NCBI GenBank assembly: GCA_035765415.1
Contig: DASTXR010000131.1
Location: 1-64,000, forward strand
Length of the DNA stretch: 64,000 bases
Source of the DNA: CADEED01 sp035765415
GTDB lineage: Bacteria; Pseudomonadota; Gammaproteobacteria; Steroidobacterales; Steroidobacteraceae
Reading direction: 5' to 3'
The translations under genes were made by a program, and so were the position numbers. Below the pieces are notes generated by a model. The model was not told where the DNA came from and ran no database searches. It saw only the letters and a program-made list of their open reading frames with translations. This document shows positions 52,898 to 61,685 of this stretch, one piece after another (position 1 is the stretch's first letter; each line of letters starts with the position of its first letter).

Positions 52898-54348
52898 TCA
52901 AGCTCAAGGACTCCTCGTTGTGGAAGGAATCGGCGCTCATCGGCGGGCAGTGGCTCGCCGCCGATTCCGGCCAAACTACCCAGATCCGCAATCCCGCCAG
53001 CGGCGAACCGCTGGGCACCGTGCCGGTCATGGGCGCCGCGGAGACGCGTCGCGCCATCGAAGCCGCGCACGCCGCCATGCCCGCGTGGTCGAAGAAGACC
53101 GCGGGCGAACGGGCGCGTCTCATGCGCCGCTGGTTCGATCTCATGCTGGCGAATGTCGACGACCTCGCCGTCATCATGACTGCCGAGCAGGGCAAGCCGC
53201 TGGCCGAGTCCAGGGGCGAGATCGCCTACGCGGCCTCGTTCATCGAATGGTTCGCCGAGGAAGGCAAGCGCGTCTACGGCGACATCATCCCCGGGCACCA
53301 GGCGGACAAACGCATCATGGTGCTGCGACAGCCGATTGGCGTCGTCGCCGCCATCACGCCGTGGAATTTTCCGGCCGCCATGATCACGCGCAAGGCCGGG
53401 CCGGCGCTCGCCGCGGGATGCACGTTCGTCTGCAAGCCCGCGCTGCAAACGCCCTACTCCGCGCTGGCGATGGCGGAGCTGGCGCAGCGCGCCGGCATTC
53501 CCGCCGGCGTGTTCAACGTGATCACCGGTGACGCGCAAGCCATCGGCGGCGAGTTCACCGGCAACGACAAGGTGCGCAAGCTCTCGTTCACCGGTTCGAC
53601 GGCCATCGGCAAGCTGCTCATGGCGCAATGCGCGGGCACGGTGAAAAAGGTGGCGCTCGAGCTCGGCGGCAACGCGCCGTTCCTCGTGCTCGACGACGCC
53701 GACCTCGACGCCGCCGTGACCGGCGCCATCCAGAGCAAGTACCGCAACACCGGCCAGACCTGCGTGTGCGCCAATCGCTTCATCGTTGCGTCTGCGGTCT
53801 ACGACGCATTCACGCAGAAACTCACCGAGGCAGTCCGCAAACTTCGCGTGGGTGATGGTCTGAAAGGCGAAACGGACCAGGGACCCCTGATCGACGACAA
53901 GGCGCTGGCCAAGGTCGAGAGCCACATCGCCGATGCGAAGGCGAAAGGCGCGAACGTGGTCACGGGCGGCAGGCGTCATGCTCTCGGCGGCACGTTCTAC
54001 GAGCCGACGGTTCTGACGAACGTCAGCCCGGCCATGACACTGGCGCGCGAAGAAACTTTTGGTCCGGTCGCTCCGCTCTTCCGCGTGGACAGCGACGAGG
54101 AAGCGGTGCGGCTCGCGAACGATACGGAGTTTGGACTTGCCGCTTACGTGTACACGCGCGATCTCGCGCGTTCCTGGCGCGTCACCGAGGCTTTGGAGTA
54201 CGGCATTGTCGGACTGAACACCGGTCTCATCTCCACCGAAGTCGCGCCGTTCGGCGGCGTGAAGGAAAGCGGCATCGGTCGCGAAGGGTCCCGATACGGA
54301 ATTCTCGAATTCACCGAACTCAAATATGTCTGCGTAGGCGGGATCTGA
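52894..54348 (+). CDS. Succinate-semialdehyde dehydrogenase-type aldehyde dehydrogenase
   Basis: A 484-residue NAD(P)-dependent ALDH closest in pattern to GabD. The proton-relay ELGGNAPF (about residues 253-260), the catalytic cysteine in GQTCVCANRF (near 289), the coenzyme loop TPWNFPAAMITRKAGPALAAG, FTGSTAIGK, and the C-terminal EVAPFGGVKESGIGREGS are present. Co-translated with the dienelactone hydrolase. Linkage to a GABA pathway is not seen, so another semialdehyde is possible. Confidence 0.88.
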   Translation: MIKLKDSSLWKESALIGGQWLAADSGQTTQIRNPASGEPLGTVPVMGAAETRRAIEAAHAAMPAWSKKTAGERARLMRRWFDLMLANVDDLAVIMTAEQGKPLAESRGEIAYAASFIEWFAEEGKRVYGDIIPGHQADKRIMVLRQPIGVVAAITPWNFPAAMITRKAGPALAAGCTFVCKPALQTPYSALAMAELAQRAGIPAGVFNVITGDAQAIGGEFTGNDKVRKLSFTGSTAIGKLLMAQCAGTVKKVALELGGNAPFLVLDDADLDAAVTGAIQSKYRNTGQTCVCANRFIVASAVYDAFTQKLTEAVRKLRVGDGLKGETDQGPLIDDKALAKVESHIADAKAKGANVVTGGRRHALGGTFYEPTVLTNVSPAMTLAREETFGPVAPLFRVDSDEEAVRLANDTEFGLAAYVYTRDLARSWRVTEALEYGIVGLNTGLISTEVAPFGGVKESGIGREGSRYGILEFTELKYVCVGGI

Positions 54349-54397
54349 TCGGGCCGACATAGGCAGCCTTCGACGTTGCGCGTAAACTCCCGCGCCA

Positions 54398-55117
54398 GTG
54401 CTAGGAAAGTTTCACGAAATCAGCATCGAGACGCGCGACATCGCCGAATCGGTTGCCTACTACGAGCGCCTCGGGTTCAGCCAGTGCGGCACCACCGACA
54501 CCTGGCCGCATCCCTACGGAGTCATGACCGACGGCCGGCTGTACATCGGCCTGCACCAGTTCAAGTTTCCGTCGCCCACCATCACCTACGTACATCCCGG
54601 CGTCGCGCAACACGCGCACGTCATCGAGAAGCTCGGCATCGAAATAGCCTGGAAGCGCGTCGGCGACGATGCCTTCAACGAATATGGATTTCTCGACCCT
54701 TCCGGCCAGCCGGTGCGCGTGCAGGAAGCGCCGACGCATTTCGCCGGCGACCAGGATCGCGGCGGAAGCTCGCTGTGCGGCGACTTCGCCGAGTACAGCC
54801 TGCCCTCGGCGGAATTCGAGCCCATGCGCGCGTTCTGGGAGCCGCTGGGTTTCGTCGCGCTCGGTGAAACCGAAACGCCCTACCTGCGCATGTCGATGAC
54901 CAGCGATCACATCGATCTCGCCGTGCATCGCCCGCGCACGCTGGATCAACCCATGCTGGTGTTCGCCGCCGCGGACATGGGCGAGCGCATCGAGCGCCTG
55001 CGCGCACTCGACGTGGCCATGGCGGACGACCTGCCGCGCGGCCTCGATCCGCGGTCGGTCGCGCTGCTGCGCGCGCCGGAAGGTACGGCGCTGCTGCTCA
55101 TCAACGCGGTCGACTAG
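54398..55117 (+). CDS. VOC/glyoxalase-like double-domain protein
   Basis: A 239-residue protein made of two vicinal-oxygen-chelate modules (about 1-115 and 125-239), each starting with the strand-helix pattern seen in EISIETRDIAESVAYYERLGF and YSLPSAEFEPMRAFWEPLGF. It uses a GTG start. Soluble; it could be a lyase, isomerase or ring-cleavage-type enzyme. Metal ligands are not certain by eye. It overlaps the convergent MFS gene by 4 bases. Confidence 0.8.
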   Translation: MLGKFHEISIETRDIAESVAYYERLGFSQCGTTDTWPHPYGVMTDGRLYIGLHQFKFPSPTITYVHPGVAQHAHVIEKLGIEIAWKRVGDDAFNEYGFLDPSGQPVRVQEAPTHFAGDQDRGGSSLCGDFAEYSLPSAEFEPMRAFWEPLGFVALGETETPYLRMSMTSDHIDLAVHRPRTLDQPMLVFAAADMGERIERLRALDVAMADDLPRGLDPRSVALLRAPEGTALLLINAVD

Positions 55118-56484
55118 CTCTTCCTTCCAGTCAGGCGCAGGCCAAACAGGAAGATCGCGAAATTCACGCCCGCGAGCAGGAAGAACGGGCCGCCTTTCGA
55201 AATCGAATCGTAGAGCCAGCCGCCGAGGCCGTTGGTGAACAGGATGCCGGCCGACGCGCAGATGCCGGCGAGGCCGAACACCGCGCCGCGCACGTCGCGG
55301 GGCGCCTCCTGGCCTAACAGCGTCTGGCCGGAGATGACGGCGGCGATCTGTCCCACGCCTAACAACACAGCCACCGTCAGCATCAGCGCATCCTGCGTCG
55401 GGTCGGCGATGAAGCCGCACAGGAAATATGCGGCCGCCGCGAGCGCCATGGCGGTCACGCCGATGCGCAGCCGGTCCACGCGATCGAGCAGCCAGCCGAC
55501 GACCAGCGCGGTCACGAGCCCCGCGACCATCGACGCCACGAACGGCAGCCGCGCACGCGCCGCGGCATCGGCCATGCTGGCGCCCTGTTCGAGCCATGCC
55601 TGTTGCAGCCGCAGCGTGAAGAAGGTGCCCAGCACCACGCGGTCGCCGAAAGAGCCGAACTGCAGCAGATACGCGAACCAGATGCGCGGATTGCTCCGTG
55701 CGGCGGCAAATCCGTCCGCCGTGATGCGCTTCAGCGGCATCGCGGGCGCGCGTTCGCTCGGCGTGCCGCGCTTCAGGCCCATGAACACCAGCACCGACGA
55801 CGCGAAACACAGCGCAGCCGCGAGCCACAGCGTGAATCGTCCGGCGGTGTATTCATCGAAGCCCGCGTCGGCCAGGTGTTGCGGCAATTTTCCGAGCAGC
55901 AGCACCAGCGCCGCCGCGCCCAGGCCCTGGAAAAACCCCGTGATTCCCACGAGGCGGCCGCGTGACCGCTCGACGGGGGTATCGGCCAGCACCGTCCCTA
56001 ACATGGTGCCGATGGCGGCGACCCCGACCGAGAAGAACAATGCGCAGCCGAGAAGCGCAGGGACCGTGCGCGCCAGCGGGTACAACAGGAATCCCGCGGC
56101 CAGCCACAGGAACCCGAACGCGTACACGGAACGGCGCCCGATCTTGTCCGCCAGCGCGCCGAACGGCGCCACGAGGCAAAGCGCCACCAGCTCATTGGCA
56201 AAGTTGAGCGCGGATATCGTGCGGCCCTGCAGGTGGGCCGGCAGCCCGAGATTCACGGTGAGCAGGTAGGGCTGGATGTAGCTCACGAAGGCAAACAGCC
56301 CGATCGTGATGAACGCCGCATATAGATAGGTGACGACGTGCGACGGCCGGTAACCCGGCGCGAGCGCGATTCCGGCAAAGCGGCGCTCGGGGGGAGTCGG
56401 ACCAGGCGGATCGTTCACGGCGGGCGAATCATGCCATGCCGCAGTGCGCGCCGAACCGAGGTCGGGACGCGGCGTGCCGGGCAT
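55114..56484 (-). CDS. MFS transporter
   Basis: A 456-residue major-facilitator protein with about 12 transmembrane helices. The family loop pattern after helix 2 (GALADKIGRRSVY) is near residue 119, and a second-half counterpart (VVGWLLDRVDRLRIG) also appears. The first 50 residues are polar and the true start may be a later codon near the YRPSHVV stretch. Substrate unknown. No regulator adjacent. Confidence 0.85.
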   Translation of the reverse strand: MPGTPRPDLGSARTAAWHDSPAVNDPPGPTPPERRFAGIALAPGYRPSHVVTYLYAAFITIGLFAFVSYIQPYLLTVNLGLPAHLQGRTISALNFANELVALCLVAPFGALADKIGRRSVYAFGFLWLAAGFLLYPLARTVPALLGCALFFSVGVAAIGTMLGTVLADTPVERSRGRLVGITGFFQGLGAAALVLLLGKLPQHLADAGFDEYTAGRFTLWLAAALCFASSVLVFMGLKRGTPSERAPAMPLKRITADGFAAARSNPRIWFAYLLQFGSFGDRVVLGTFFTLRLQQAWLEQGASMADAAARARLPFVASMVAGLVTALVVGWLLDRVDRLRIGVTAMALAAAAYFLCGFIADPTQDALMLTVAVLLGVGQIAAVISGQTLLGQEAPRDVRGAVFGLAGICASAGILFTNGLGGWLYDSISKGGPFFLLAGVNFAIFLFGLRLTGRKS

Positions 56485-56561
56485 GCACGCGCGGATGAAT
56501 GTGGTGATAATCGCCGCATCGACCGTCCATCGGGCGGCAAGAAATTCACGGAGTTCCGTTC

Positions 56562-58619
56562 ATGACTCGATTCATGTGTGCGGCCGCCGCCGCCCTGATG
56601 GTCTTCCTGTGCTCCCCGTCCCGCGCCGATGAAGGCATGTGGACGTTCCACGGGTTCCCGTTCGCCAAGGCCAACGCAGCGCTCAAGACGAAACTCGACC
56701 AGGCATGGCTGGATCGCGTGCGTTCCGCCACCGTGCGCCTCGCCAACTGCACCGCCACGTTCGTCTCGAACGAAGGCCTGATTCTCACCAATCATCATTG
56801 CGTCGAAGCCTGCCTCGCCGAGCAATCGTCGAAGGAGAAGAGCTTCGTGGAAGACGGTTTCCTCGCGAAGAGCCGCGAAGAGGAGAAGCGCTGCCAGACG
56901 CAGGTGGCCGATGTGCTCATCGGCATGGAGGAAATCACCGCGAAGGTGGCCGCGGCCACGGCCGGCAAGGACGAGACTGCCGCGAACGAGATTCGCAAAT
57001 CCACGCTGACGCAGCTCGAGGGTGAATGCGAGGGCCAGGCGACGCAGAAGTGCCAGACCGTCACGCTGTACGAAGGCGGCCAGTACTGGCTGTACAAGTA
57101 CAAGCGCTACACGGATGTGCGCATCGTGTTCGCGCCCGAGGCCAGCATCGCGGCCTTCGGCGGCGACCCGGACAACTTCCAGTTCCCGCGCTGGTGTCTC
57201 GACATGGGGCTGCTGCGCGCATACGAGGACGGCAAGCCCGCCAAACCCGCGACTTTCCTCAAGATCAACTTCGCCGGGCCCGCGGCGGGTGACCCGGTGT
57301 TCGTCTCCGGCCATCCGGGGTCCACCGACCGCCTGCTGACGCTGTCGCAGCTCAAGCAGCAGCGCAATCTCGACCTGCCGCAGTGGCTGCTGCGGTACTC
57401 GGAAATCCGTGGCCGGTTCATCCAGTTTTCGGCCACGAGCCCGGAAAACGAACGCATCACCGCCGACCTGCTCAACGGCATCGAGAACTCCATCAAGGTA
57501 CGTCGCAAGATGCAGGATGCGCTCAACGAAGACGCGCTGATGGCGCGCAAGGCCAGCGAGCAGGAAGCGCTCAAGGCGAGCGTCGCGAGGAATCCGGCGC
57601 TCATGAAGAGCACCGGTGATCCGTGGAGTGACATCGACGCGGTGCTGGCCACCGAGCGCGGCCTGTTCCTGCCGTACACCTACATCGAAAACGGCGCGGG
57701 CTTCCAGGGCCGGCTCGCGGGCTACGCGCGCACGCTGGTGCGTGGCGCCGCCGAGCGTGACAAGCCCAACAACCAGCGCTTCCGCGAATTCACCGACACC
57801 GCGCTGCCGCGCGTGCAGCAGAACCTCGGCGCGGCGGTGCCGGTATATCCCGAGCTCGAAGAGCTGCGTCTCAGCAACAGCCTCGAGCGCATGCGCGAGT
57901 GGTTAGGCCCGGATCACCCGATCGTGCGCAAGCTGATGTCGAAGGAGTCGCCGGCGGCGCTCGCCAGGCGGCTGGTCGCCGGGACGAAGCTCGCCGATCC
58001 GGCCCTGCGGCTCGAGTTGTGGAAAGGCGGCAGTGCGGCCATCGCCGCGTCGACGGATCCGATGATCGAGCTGGCGCGCAGCATCGAACCGGATGCGCGC
58101 GCCGTGCGCAAGTCCTACGAAGACACCGTGGAGGCGCCGGAGCGCTCCGCCACCGAGCGCCTCGCGCGCGCGCGATTCGCCGCGCTCGGCACCAGCGTCT
58201 ATCCGGACGCCACGTTCACGCTGCGATTGAACTACGGCACGGTGCAGGGCTGGACCGAGAACGGCAAAGCCATCGAGCCGTTTACACGGCTGTCGCGCGC
58301 GTTCGAGCGCGCCACGGGCTCGGATCCTTTCCTCATCCCGCAGAGCTGGCAGCGCGTGAAGGGCAAGCTCGACATGAACACGCCGTTCAACCTGTCCACC
58401 AACAACGACATCGTCGGCGGCAACTCCGGCAGCCCGTTGATCAACGCGAAGGGTGAGATCGTGGGCCTGCTGTTCGACGGCAACATCCACTCGATATCCG
58501 GCGCGTACTGGTTCGACACCGAGAAGAACCGCGCCATCGCCGTGCATCCCGCCATCATGCGCGAGGCGCTGGCGAAGGTTTATTCAGCCGACGCGGTTCT
58601 GTCCGAGCTCAACAGATAA
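56562..58619 (+). CDS. S46 family dipeptidyl-peptidase
   Basis: A 685-residue exported peptidase with a signal peptide (about 1-22). The mature protein begins DEGMWTFHGFP, typical of the DPP7/DPP11 family. The catalytic histidine is in TNHHC (residues 76-80), the aspartate in FGGDPDNFQFPRW, and the serine is Ser622 in GGNSGSPL. It removes dipeptides from peptide N-termini in the periplasm or at the surface. DPP7 versus DPP11 specificity depends on one residue that I cannot assign securely. A terminator hairpin follows. Confidence 0.92.
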   Translation: MTRFMCAAAAALMVFLCSPSRADEGMWTFHGFPFAKANAALKTKLDQAWLDRVRSATVRLANCTATFVSNEGLILTNHHCVEACLAEQSSKEKSFVEDGFLAKSREEEKRCQTQVADVLIGMEEITAKVAAATAGKDETAANEIRKSTLTQLEGECEGQATQKCQTVTLYEGGQYWLYKYKRYTDVRIVFAPEASIAAFGGDPDNFQFPRWCLDMGLLRAYEDGKPAKPATFLKINFAGPAAGDPVFVSGHPGSTDRLLTLSQLKQQRNLDLPQWLLRYSEIRGRFIQFSATSPENERITADLLNGIENSIKVRRKMQDALNEDALMARKASEQEALKASVARNPALMKSTGDPWSDIDAVLATERGLFLPYTYIENGAGFQGRLAGYARTLVRGAAERDKPNNQRFREFTDTALPRVQQNLGAAVPVYPELEELRLSNSLERMREWLGPDHPIVRKLMSKESPAALARRLVAGTKLADPALRLELWKGGSAAIAASTDPMIELARSIEPDARAVRKSYEDTVEAPERSATERLARARFAALGTSVYPDATFTLRLNYGTVQGWTENGKAIEPFTRLSRAFERATGSDPFLIPQSWQRVKGKLDMNTPFNLSTNNDIVGGNSGSPLINAKGEIVGLLFDGNIHSISGAYWFDTEKNRAIAVHPAIMREALAKVYSADAVLSELNR

Positions 58620-59405
58620 ACGGGGCAACCCCATTTTCACGGACGCCGGCCCATGGCCGGCGTTTTCCGTTGTGGCGCGCAGCGCCTGACAATGCACCTC
58701 GAAGTGGATGCGCATTTCGTCGAGCACCACGAGTGTCCCCATGGCGACGCTGAATGGCTTGAAACCCAGCTCCGATTGTTTGAGGGGAAACTCTCCGCGC
58801 GCCACCACGGCGTCTTCCTTGATGTCGAAGGTGACGGGGACGCGGACGACGTGCACCTGGTCCTTGATCGTGATCTCGACACCGACATCGTAGCCCTCGG
58901 CCGCCGCGACGATGTCGGTGGCGCGCAGGCGGATGGCGGGATATTTCTCGCCGTCGAGCAGCGCGTCCGAGAGCATGTTCCTGCGCGTTCCATCGCGGGC
59001 GCTCTGCGGCACGCCCGGCGGAAAATCCGCGCCCGCCTGCTCGCGCATGGCCGGCTCGTCGATGGTCAGTTCGTTCACCGGGACACTGATGTCGAAGCGT
59101 GACTGCAGCAGATCGTCCGCGACGTACACCGACCCCGACATATGGTGCGACGCAATTACGTGGTTGTGGCCGAGGCGTGCCATCGCTCCACCGCGATAGA
59201 CCAGGATCTGCAACAACGACTCCTCGGCGATGACTGCGTATTCACGCGCGCCCGCGGGAGGCGCTCCGGGCGCCGAGGGCGCGGTCGCGGCAGGCCCAGG
59301 TTTCGCCGATGGGGGGCTTGTCTGACAGCCGATCAGCCCCCATAGCGTGAGGCCCGCGACGACCACTCCCAGCGGGAACCCGCGACGCACCCACCGTGTA
59401 CTCAT
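58584..59405 (-). CDS. YceI-family lipoprotein
   Basis: A 273-residue protein with a lipoprotein signal (lipobox LIGC, Cys27), a short Pro/Ala-rich linker and a YceI lipocalin-like domain (about 55-245) that binds isoprenoid-type ligands such as quinones. The last 25 or so residues extend past the usual YceI end and are encoded antisense to the 3' end and terminator of the S46 peptidase gene (36-base overlap with its coding region). Divergent from the cytochrome b561-yceI pair. Confidence 0.85.
   Translation of the reverse strand: MSTRWVRRGFPLGVVVAGLTLWGLIGCQTSPPSAKPGPAATAPSAPGAPPAGAREYAVIAEESLLQILVYRGGAMARLGHNHVIASHHMSGSVYVADDLLQSRFDISVPVNELTIDEPAMREQAGADFPPGVPQSARDGTRRNMLSDALLDGEKYPAIRLRATDIVAAAEGYDVGVEITIKDQVHVVRVPVTFDIKEDAVVARGEFPLKQSELGFKPFSVAMGTLVVLDEMRIHFEVHCQALRATTENAGHGPASVKMGLPRLSVELGQNRVG
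58643..58666 (+). terminator. Rho-independent terminator after the S46 peptidase
   Basis: A perfect 9-pair stem (58643-58651 with 58655-58663, ACGCCGGCC/GGCCGGCGT, CAT loop) is followed by TTT. It lies inside the 3' coding part of the convergent YceI lipoprotein gene, so the same bases encode the tail of that protein. Confidence 0.7.
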
Positions 59406-59465
59406 GACATGCCTCGTTCTTCCCTGGCTTTGACCTAACTCATATCGAGCAGCTAGCTTACCGGC

Positions 59466-60020
59466 ATGACTTTCCGCAACACCACACGTTCATGGGGCGC
59501 GCTGACCAAGGCGCTGCACTGGATCATCGTGATCCTCATCATCGCGCAGTTCTTCATCGCATCGCGCGCGCATTCGCTGCCGCGCGGCCCTGCGCTGATA
59601 GAAGCCTGGGGCTGGCACAAGTCCATCGGCATGACCATCTTCATGCTCGCCGTCATCCGGTTGGTGTGGCGATGGATGAATCCGGTTCCCGATCTGCGCG
59701 CAGAAATCCAGCCATGGGAACAGACGCTGGCGAAGATCTCGCACGTGTTGCTCTACGCGCTGCTGTTCGCGGTTCCGCTCACCGGCTGGATGATGTCGTC
59801 CGCCAGGAATTTTCCGGTGAGCTGGTTCAGCCTGTTTCAATGGCCCGACCTGGTCGCGCCCGATCCGGCGCTGTCGAAGACTTTCGAGACCACGCACGAG
59901 ACGCTGGTCAAGGTGCTGTTTGGCATCGCGCTGCTGCACATCGCCGGCGCCCTCAAGCACCACTTCATCGACAAGAACCAGGTTCTCAAGCGGATGTTGC
60001 CGTTCGGCGGGGTGAAGTAA
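59466..60020 (+). CDS. Cytochrome b561-type membrane protein
   Basis: A 184-residue four-helix membrane cytochrome b561 of the bacterial type. Histidines in the helices (LHWIIVILI near residue 19, GWHKSIGM near 48, HVLLYALLFAVPLTGWMM, and HIAGALKHHFID near 160) are suitable as heme ligands. It is likely to oxidise quinol or pass electrons in the membrane. The yceI gene starts immediately after its stop, the same order as E. coli yceJ-yceI, so the two form an operon. Confidence 0.92.
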   Translation: MTFRNTTRSWGALTKALHWIIVILIIAQFFIASRAHSLPRGPALIEAWGWHKSIGMTIFMLAVIRLVWRWMNPVPDLRAEIQPWEQTLAKISHVLLYALLFAVPLTGWMMSSARNFPVSWFSLFQWPDLVAPDPALSKTFETTHETLVKVLFGIALLHIAGALKHHFIDKNQVLKRMLPFGGVK

Positions 60021-60620
60021 ATGCCCGTAACTAACTACCTTGCGTCGCTGGGCGCGGCGTTGTTGCTGGCCCAGGCGCACGCCGCCGAAACGCCGGCCAC
60101 TCACGCGGTAACCTTCGTACACGCACACTGGGTGCAGGCACGCACCGGGAGCAGCCTGGTATTCGTCTTCGACCAGGCCGGCGCCGCCAGCAAAGGTTCG
60201 TTCAGCCAGTTCACCACCGACCTCGTCTACGACGAAAAATCGCCCACCACCGGCAGCCTGAACGTGAAGGTGCAGGTCGGCACGGTCGATACCCAGGACC
60301 AGGAACGCAACGACATGATCGTGAGCGCGGACCTGTTCGACGCGCAGAAATTTCCCACGGCGCAGTACACGGCAGATTCGTTCTCGCGAAACGCGGCTGG
60401 CGGCCTCGAGGCCGTCGGCAAACTCACGTTGCGCGGCGTCACACGCGACTTGCGCCTGCCTTTGAAGATCGTCAAGACCGCCGCGGGCCTCGAGCTCTCG
60501 GGCGAAACCGCCATCAGGCGGCTGGACTACGGCGTCGGCCAGGGCGAATGGAAAACGACCGAAGGCGTGGGTGACGAAGTGAAGATTCAGTACAAGGTTG
60601 CGCTGGTGAGGGCGAAATAG
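60021..60620 (+). CDS. YceI-family periplasmic protein
   Basis: A 199-residue exported protein with a signal peptide (about 1-22, AHAA) and a YceI domain ending DEVKIQYKVALVRAK, a lipocalin-like barrel for long isoprenoids. The ATG follows the b561 stop directly. Together with b561 it probably serves quinone-related electron transfer or stress. Paralogous to the lipoprotein encoded at 58584-59405. Confidence 0.9.
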   Translation: MPVTNYLASLGAALLLAQAHAAETPATHAVTFVHAHWVQARTGSSLVFVFDQAGAASKGSFSQFTTDLVYDEKSPTTGSLNVKVQVGTVDTQDQERNDMIVSADLFDAQKFPTAQYTADSFSRNAAGGLEAVGKLTLRGVTRDLRLPLKIVKTAAGLELSGETAIRRLDYGVGQGEWKTTEGVGDEVKIQYKVALVRAK

Positions 60621-60622
60621 CC

Positions 60623-61156
60623 GTGTCCGTGTCCAACTCCATGCGCCGCGTCTGGATGGTCACTTCGCTCAGCGTGGCGGTGCTCGCGTTTTTTCCGGCG
60701 TGGACCAATCGCATCAGCTGGTGGATGCCCGGCATCGCGTTCGCACTGTTCGCGGTGTTCCTGCTCGAGCCCTGGCTTCTCACCTGGGAGCTGCGCAAGC
60801 GCGGCGAAGCGCTGCAGATCACCGATGAGGGCATATTGCGCCGGCTGGCGCGCGGCGACAGCGAGTTCGTGCGCTGGAGCGAGCTGCGCGAGGTGTCCAT
60901 CGTGATGACGCAAGGCGTGAGCCTCAGCGAAGAATATTTCTACGTGCTCGCCGGCGCCGGCACCTCGGGCGTTCTCGTGGGCCAGAAGCTCGCCATCCGG
61001 TACGACCTGCTGTCGTACCTCTCCAAACTACCCGGCTTCGACCATCGCAACATCACCACCGCCATGGCATCGCCGGTGAATCAGAAGTTCACGCTGTGGC
61101 GCGCGGCGCCGCTCGAAGGTGAAGCGGTGGTGCTGCCGGGCCGCGCGCTGAACTGA
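60623..61156 (+). CDS. Small membrane protein with PH-like domain
   Basis: A 177-residue protein with two adjacent transmembrane helices (about residues 10-52) and a soluble domain that resembles a bacterial PH/YcxB-like fold (ITDEGILRRLARGDSEFVRWSELREVSIV). GTG start 2 bases after the yceI stop, so it is the third gene of the b561-yceI operon. Function unknown. The fold call is from pattern only. Confidence 0.65.
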   Translation: MSVSNSMRRVWMVTSLSVAVLAFFPAWTNRISWWMPGIAFALFAVFLLEPWLLTWELRKRGEALQITDEGILRRLARGDSEFVRWSELREVSIVMTQGVSLSEEYFYVLAGAGTSGVLVGQKLAIRYDLLSYLSKLPGFDHRNITTAMASPVNQKFTLWRAAPLEGEAVVLPGRALN

Positions 61157-61162
61157 GCGCCG

Positions 61163-61645
61163 CTAGAACGCGCTGCCATCCTTGCGCGTGAACATGACGG
61201 CAGCATCGGTGCCGTGGAAGTGCAGGTCGACATCCGGATAGAAAGCCTCGTCCGCCTTGTCGCGGTTGCTGATCTCGAGGTACACGGCGGGTTCACTGCT
61301 GCGATTCACGAGCTGGTGGCCATCGCCCTTGTCCTTGTCAGGGCCGATCGGAAAGCCCGCGCACATGCCGGCCTTCAGCACCTGCTCGCCGGCGTCGGTG
61401 CGCAACACCACCTCACCGCTCAACACGAAGATGAATTCTTCTTCATGCGTGTGCCAGTGGCGCATCGAGGACTCTTTGCCCGGCGGCAGCGTGGTGTGAT
61501 TCACGCCGAACTTCGTGATGCCGCAGGCGTCGCCGAGCGCACGCTTCTCGCGCGGCAGGACTCGCGAACGATAAGGCTCGGGGTATCCGGTTCCGGTGCG
61601 CGGAGCAAGCGTCATCGGATCGAGCGCGGGTTTTTTCAAAGTCAT
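61163..61645 (-). CDS. Cupin domain protein
   Basis: A 160-residue single-cupin protein. Metal-ligand motif 1 is HWHTHEEEFIFVLSGE (about residues 64-79) and motif 2 lies near PIGPDKDKGDGHQLVN (about 101-116). I chose the ATG at 61645, giving MTLKKPALDPMTLAPRTG. The frame is open further upstream but opposite the next gene. Members bind metal and small sugars or act as isomerases/epimerases; the specific role is unknown. Confidence 0.82.
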   Translation of the reverse strand: MTLKKPALDPMTLAPRTGTGYPEPYRSRVLPREKRALGDACGITKFGVNHTTLPPGKESSMRHWHTHEEEFIFVLSGEVVLRTDAGEQVLKAGMCAGFPIGPDKDKGDGHQLVNRSSEPAVYLEISNRDKADEAFYPDVDLHFHGTDAAVMFTRKDGSAF

Positions 61646-61685
61646 TTGCGTTGACCGTGTTGAGACTGCGTGCAAGTGTAGCGCC

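Noticed and set aside
52822..54360. 512-codon open frame antisense to the aldehyde dehydrogenase
   Set aside because: Shadow frame. The sense strand carries intact ALDH motifs.
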